This document shows, piece after piece, positions 15,184 to 17,853 of a stretch of DNA of 17,853 nt (positions within the stretch are counted from its first letter, which is position 1; each line of letters opens with the position of its first letter). A program made the position numbers and the translations under genes. The notes below the pieces were generated by a model. It was not told the DNA's origin and searched no databases. It saw nothing but the letters and a program-made list of their open reading frames with translations. The stretch is from Acholeplasmataceae bacterium UBA2284 (GTDB taxonomy: Bacteria; Bacillota_I; Bacilli_A; Acholeplasmatales; Acholeplasmataceae), in contig DDWO01000017.1 of assembly GCA_002345705.1 (NCBI GenBank), positions 1-17,853 of the forward strand, in the 5' to 3' direction.

Positions 15184-15879
15184 ATGAATTTCTTTAAAAA
15201 TTTTAAAAACTTGTTATCTGAATCGGTAACAACTCTTGTTATTGCAGTCATTGCAGTATACGTGTTAGTCACCAATTTTGGTGGAATTGATAATCTTTGG
15301 TTGTTTCTAGCAGCCTTTGTACCTCTCGTATTGGTATTGCTTGCTGTATTAGGACTTCAAATGTCAAAGAAGTCTATGGCAGCACATACTGTTTTACTCA
15401 TCACCTTGTTTCTTGGTGCAGGTAGAGCATTCTTATTAGCTATTACATCATTTGATTTTGGATCATTTTCTTTTAGTGCTAATTTTTCATTAGAACTGAT
15501 TATCAACTCAATCATCTTCGTGTATTTAGCATTAGTCGTCCTTTCAGGATTATTAACCAATGAATTCAAGGGTGGATTAGGCTCCTCACCTGTTGTGATG
15601 TCTGCATTGATCGCCTTTCTATTCTTCTTTTTTAGAGATGGATTTAGTGGAGCAGTATTAAAAATATTCCCACCAGTTATAGCATTAATGTTTGGTAGTC
15701 CATTCTACGCAATTGTCTTACTGCTTGCTGGGGTTGCAGATGTACCATTTAGATTTTTAGATGTATTGTTTAATGGTGATCTTCTTGCAAGTCCAATTAG
15801 TTATTTCCTATTTACTGCATTTGCGTTTTATCTCATCTATGGCGCAGTCAAGGGATTGCTAAGCCACAAAAAAGAATAA
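15184..15879 (+). CDS. Membrane protein of unknown function
   Basis: 231 residues; I do not recognise a family. About seven hydrophobic segments are visible, near residues 16-34, 37-58, 67-88, 105-124, 133-151, 160-186 and 203-225. A short basic N-terminus (FFKNFKNL) and basic C-terminus (LLSHKKE) are present. Both the region between helices 3 and 4 and that near 185-203 contain D, F and G residues, including DVPFRFLDVLFNGD. No catalytic or nucleotide-binding motif is seen and there is no signal peptide. The ATG is supported by AAGGGAG (15170-15176). It stands alone between two terminators, and its 3' end converges with the antiporter gene. It could be a lineage-specific transporter or membrane-organising protein; nothing in the sequence decides this. 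Confidence 0.8.
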   Translation: MNFFKNFKNLLSESVTTLVIAVIAVYVLVTNFGGIDNLWLFLAAFVPLVLVLLAVLGLQMSKKSMAAHTVLLITLFLGAGRAFLLAITSFDFGSFSFSANFSLELIINSIIFVYLALVVLSGLLTNEFKGGLGSSPVVMSALIAFLFFFFRDGFSGAVLKIFPPVIALMFGSPFYAIVLLLAGVADVPFRFLDVLFNGDLLASPISYFLFTAFAFYLIYGAVKGLLSHKKE

Positions 15880-15883
15880 AGAA

Positions 15884-15915
15884 TAGGGTCCAGCAAAATT
15901 GCTGAACCCTTTTTT
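15884..15915. terminator. Bidirectional terminator between convergent membrane genes
   Basis: AGGGTCCAGCAA and TTGCTGAACCCT form a long hairpin with one mismatched position (C/A on the plus strand, a U-G wobble on the minus strand), followed by a T run on the plus side. On the minus side the tract after the stem is less T-rich, so efficiency there is less certain. Confidence 0.75.
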
Positions 15916-17122
15916 AATGCGCTGATTCCTCATACATTTCATTCACGTCTGGTAATACGTTAATCTCTCCAGCCTTATGAATTGATATTTTTGCGAATAC
16001 TGGTCCTAGTGTTTCATAGAATAATACACTTGCCATAATAATCGTAGTGATTTGAACAGAATACATTGGAAGCTGCTGCATCACAATGACAGATAGACCG
16101 ATGGATATCCCACCCTGGGGTAATAAGGCAAATCCTAAATACTTTTGAACCTGTGGCTCGGCATTCACCGATTTGGCACCGATATAAGCACCTAATATCT
16201 TTCCTGTCGCTCTTGCTACAATGTAGGCTGCTCCAATTAGTCCTACAGTATAAAGTATCTTTAAATCAAGTGCTGCTCCAGCGATTGTAAAGAATAGAAT
16301 ATAAAAGATTGGAACGAAATCATTGACCGCAGAAAATGAACGATTTGAGAATACTCTTAAGTTAGCAAGTGTAGCACCCATCATAATGTTTGTTAAAAGT
16401 GGTGAAAAGTCAAGAACCTTAGATAATCCAGTTGCAATACCAACAAAGAATATCGTTTTAATCTGAAGTTCATCCTTTGGATCAATTTTTTTAGTTAATA
16501 AGGATAATACAACCCCTAGGACTAAGCCTAATAGAAGGGATCCGAATATTTCATATATTGGAACACCAATGATTTTAAAGATTGAAAACTCAGTGCCTGA
16601 TACTAAAATTTTAGCAACCGATATAGCAATTCCAAATGCGATAATTCCAAATACATCGTCAAGTGCTACCACAGGTAATATCGTTTTTGTTACAGGCCCA
16701 TAAGCTCTATATTGTCTAATGACCATAATGGTTGCTGCAGGAGCAGTTGCTGCTGACATAGAAGCAATCACTATTGAAAACGCGAAGTCTTGATTGAAAA
16801 TGAAGTACATGACTGAAAATACGACTGCAACAGCACCAATAACCTCTGCTAATGTAATAATCGTAATCTTTTTACCCATTTGGATAATATCCTTAAGCAT
16901 AAATTCACTACCAATACCAAAAGCGATAAAGGATAATGTGATCTCACTAATAATTTCAAATGATTTTGCTTCTTCACTAGAGACAAAGTTGAATAAAGAT
17001 GGTCCAAGAAGAAGACCAGCGATTAAGTATCCGGAGACACTAGGAAGCTTTAATAATTTTGCTCCTTTACCAAAAATGAATCCCACAACAAGAATAATAC
17101 TAATTTTTAAAATAATGTTCAA
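15914..17122 (-). CDS. CPA2-family cation/proton antiporter without RCK domain
   Basis: 402 residues, essentially only the 12-13-helix exchanger domain. The N-terminus (LKLPSVSGYLIAGLLLGPS, 24-42), SAATAPAAT (123-131) and ALDDVFGI (153-160) are typical of KefB/GerN/NapA-like Na+/H+ exchanger domains. Adjacent aspartates D155-D156 occupy the ion-binding position; such a DD pair is usually linked to electrogenic exchange, whereas KefB/KefC have QD. No C-terminal TrkA-N/RCK nucleotide-sensing domain follows, only about 25 polar residues. The start is TTG at 17122, with AGGTGAG five bases upstream; an in-frame stop just before it rules out a longer protein. A c-di-AMP riboswitch precedes the gene, which points to K+ or Na+ homeostasis and osmotic control. 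Na+ and K+ cannot be told apart from the sequence. Confidence 0.92.
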   Translation of the reverse strand: MNIILKISIILVVGFIFGKGAKLLKLPSVSGYLIAGLLLGPSLFNFVSSEEAKSFEIISEITLSFIAFGIGSEFMLKDIIQMGKKITIITLAEVIGAVAVVFSVMYFIFNQDFAFSIVIASMSAATAPAATIMVIRQYRAYGPVTKTILPVVALDDVFGIIAFGIAISVAKILVSGTEFSIFKIIGVPIYEIFGSLLLGLVLGVVLSLLTKKIDPKDELQIKTIFFVGIATGLSKVLDFSPLLTNIMMGATLANLRVFSNRSFSAVNDFVPIFYILFFTIAGAALDLKILYTVGLIGAAYIVARATGKILGAYIGAKSVNAEPQVQKYLGFALLPQGGISIGLSVIVMQQLPMYSVQITTIIMASVLFYETLGPVFAKISIHKAGEINVLPDVNEMYEESAH

Positions 17123-17161
17123 TTTAACTCACCTTCCATAGTCTTTTCTTGTCTGGCTAAC

Positions 17162-17196
17162 AAAAAAAGCACATAGTCTTAGCATAGACTACACGC
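17162..17196 (-). terminator. Riboswitch-controlled terminator ahead of the antiporter
   Basis: On the minus strand GCGTGTAGTCT (17196-17186) pairs with AGACTATGTGC (17179-17169) over 11 bp including three G-U wobbles, with loop ATGCTA and then seven T residues (17168-17162). It directly follows the aptamer and precedes the antiporter start by about 40 bases. Confidence 0.9.
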
Positions 17197-17320
17197 TTGG
17201 TACTTACTCCTATGAGGTTAGCTGACGGGTTAGGGTTTCCAAGTTACCCTTCATATAATGATTCACCCCAAAAAACTGGTTCCCCCACTCAAATCAATGT
17301 GATTCGGAGACATACAACGT
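17191..17320 (-). promoter_or_regulatory. c-di-AMP riboswitch (ydaO/yuaA class)
   Basis: The minus strand carries the conserved core of the ydaO class in order: CCGAATC (near 17307-17301), GGGGGAACC (17286-17278), TGGGGTGAATC (17270-17260), an AGGGTAAC segment, and ACCCGTCAGCTAACCTC (17230-17214). These are highly characteristic of this aptamer. Bacterial ydaO-class elements bind cyclic di-AMP and usually turn off genes for potassium uptake, osmolyte transport or wall remodelling. An intrinsic terminator follows immediately. The exact P1 ends are inferred (ACGTTGTA with TACCAAGCGT), and the right side of P1 overlaps the terminator arm by a few bases. A diadenylate cyclase must exist elsewhere in the genome for this to work. 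Confidence 0.94.
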
Positions 17321-17325
17321 ATTGA

Positions 17326-17354
17326 ATTATAGCACAACAATTTGAAGTAAGCAA
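17326..17354 (-). promoter_or_regulatory. Promoter of the riboswitch-antiporter transcript
   Basis: Minus-strand TTGCTT (17354-17349), 17-bp spacer, and TATAAT (17331-17326) with an extended -10 TG at 17334-17333. The start is expected near 17319, at the left edge of the aptamer. Confidence 0.8.
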
Positions 17355-17393
17355 CAACTAAGTGTATGAATGCATATAAATCAATGAAAACGC

Positions 17394-17420
17394 AAAAAAA
17401 AACTACGCTTTCGCATAGTA
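17394..17420 (-). terminator. Terminator of tRNA-Gly
   Basis: Minus-strand ACTATGC, loop GAAA and GCGTAGT form a 7-bp stem (one G-U) followed by eight T residues. It lies ten bases beyond the tRNA 3' end and insulates the downstream riboswitch transcript. Confidence 0.9.
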
Positions 17421-17429
17421 AATTGTCTT

Positions 17430-17504
17430 TGGAGCGGGCGAGGGGAATCGGACCCCCATCTCATGCTTGGCAAGCACGTGTAATAACCATTATACGACGC
17501 CCAC
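17430..17504 (-). tRNA. tRNA-Gly (anticodon GCC)
   Basis: 75 bases with encoded CCA. The acceptor stem is GTGGGCG (17504-17498) with CGCCCGC (17440-17434), one U-G pair at position 2, then T and CCA (17432-17430). The anticodon stem CGTGC/GCATG encloses TTGCCAA, anticodon GCC at 17471-17469. The T arm GGGGG-TCCGATT-CCCCT is clear. It reads GGC and GGU glycine codons. Confidence 0.97.
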
Positions 17505-17520
17505 GCTATCGTGCTTTTTT

Positions 17521-17549
17521 ATGATAGCAAATTATTTAAAAGATGTCAA
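17521..17549 (-). promoter_or_regulatory. Promoter of tRNA-Gly
   Basis: Minus-strand perfect TTGACA (17549-17544), 17-bp spacer, TATCAT (17526-17521) and an extended -10 TG at 17529-17528. This is one of the strongest promoters in the window. The start should be some ten bases before the mature tRNA. Confidence 0.85.
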
Positions 17550-17681
17550 GCAGGATTGATAGAAATATTGATGTTTTTTGATGAAAAATTCATCTTTATT
17601 TTCAAGCATATGATTTCAGTTCAATTCATTTTCTATATTTATTAAGATAACTATTGAATAAATGAGATTGAGCTTAACGAA

Positions 17682-17711
17682 TTAGGAATAACTTATAAGT
17701 TATAGTATAAT
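17682..17711 (+). promoter_or_regulatory. Candidate promoter and operator of the DUF1538 gene
   Basis: TATAAT at 17706-17711, with a weak TTAGGA at 17682-17687 (18-bp spacer). The perfect palindrome ATAACTTATAAGTTAT (17688-17703) fills the spacer, a position where a bound repressor or a distorting activator would control the promoter. The start would be near 17718. Confidence 0.5.
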
Positions 17712-17749
17712 TTAAGTAAAGCAATCAAAAAAGAAGGGGAGTGAACAAT

Positions 17750-17853
17750 GTGAATATTTTAGCAGAAAAATTTAGGGATAATATTTTAGCTGTTGTACCA
17801 ATAACATTGATCGTAATCATATTGAATTTTACAATTGTTCCCCTATCAACTCC
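17750..17853 (+). CDS. DUF1538 family membrane protein (N-terminal fragment, cut by window edge)
   Basis: 34 codons are visible: the start resembles DUF1538 proteins, with an amphipathic NILAEKFRDNILAVVPI followed by a hydrophobic TLIVIILNFTIVPLST. The function of the family is not established; members are multi-pass membrane proteins, often suspected to transport ions or small molecules. The chosen start is GTG at 17750, eight bases after GGGGAG (17736-17741). An ATG at 17748 overlaps it but is followed at once by TGA in its own frame (ATGTGA), so it cannot start this protein. The gene is divergent from tRNA-Gly. Identification from 34 residues is moderately secure. Confidence 0.72.
   Translation, partial: MNILAEKFRDNILAVVPITLIVIILNFTIVPLST

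Larger units (their letters stand above)
17123..17749. other. 627-bp region without protein genes, between antiporter and DUF1538 gene
   Basis: From left to right it contains the riboswitch transcript leader (minus), the tRNA-Gly gene with promoter and terminator (minus), and the plus-strand promoter region of the DUF1538 gene with a 16-bp palindrome. Between about 17550 and 17680 I see only AT-rich sequence with no gene or clear signal. Confidence 0.75.

Noticed and set aside
16794..17141. Plus-strand frame of 115 codons opposite the antiporter N-terminus
   Set aside because: It is a shadow of the antiporter's hydrophobic helices, without a start signal.
17580..17602. GATGAA-AAA-TTCATC hairpin followed by a T-rich stretch
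   Set aside because: The stem is short and AT-rich and no plus-strand transcript upstream needs ending; likely chance.
1..17853. Mobile elements, CRISPR arrays, phage or defence genes
   Set aside because: No transposase, integrase, regularly spaced repeats or terminal inverted repeats were found; gene order is housekeeping-like.

Overview
The window comes from a low-GC, gene-dense bacterium related to the Firmicutes and most likely a mollicute of the Acholeplasma type. Three sequence facts support this: strong AT bias, strong Shine-Dalgarno sites with Bacillus-like promoters, and a Bacillus-like gene order reduced to its essentials. TGA is read as a stop (pheS, rpe and the Ntdp gene all end in TGA), so the code is the standard bacterial one. 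That argues against Mycoplasma or Spiroplasma and fits Acholeplasmatales or a related free-living lineage. The genus is an inference; no rRNA is present.

Left part (1-5613): the 3' end of polC, a Bax-inhibitor-1/YccA-type membrane protein, then a phenylalanine-specific T-box leader driving the overlapping pheS-pheT pair, closed by a UUCG-loop terminator.

Middle part (5614-11254): rlmN-rsgA-rpe-thiN, with overlapping or tightly spaced reading frames and therefore probably one operon. A convergent rpmB follows, then the fatty-acid-kinase-like gene fakA/yloV with two candidate promoters. This is the Bacillus subtilis rlmN-prpC-prkC-rsgA-rpe-thiN-rpmB-yloU-yloV block without prpC, prkC and yloU. 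A tRNA-Leu(GAG) gene follows directly after the yloV terminator.

Right part (11255-17853): a two-domain GNAT acetyltransferase next to a CHR-family (chromate-type) transporter; a nucleoside tri/diphosphatase (Ntdp, DUF402) paired with an ArAE-type membrane protein; an unrecognised 7-helix membrane protein; and, on the minus strand, a CPA2 cation/proton antiporter behind a ydaO-type c-di-AMP riboswitch with its own terminator. A minus-strand tRNA-Gly(GCC) and the start of a divergent DUF1538 membrane gene finish the window. A 16-bp perfect palindrome fills the spacer of the candidate DUF1538 promoter.

The protein-coding content is mostly housekeeping. The distinctive content is regulatory: two riboregulators (T-box, c-di-AMP), frequent extended -10 promoters (TGn before the -10), a nested promoter/hairpin leader ahead of yloV, and a candidate operator at the right edge. 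I found no mobile element, CRISPR array, phage gene or defence system.
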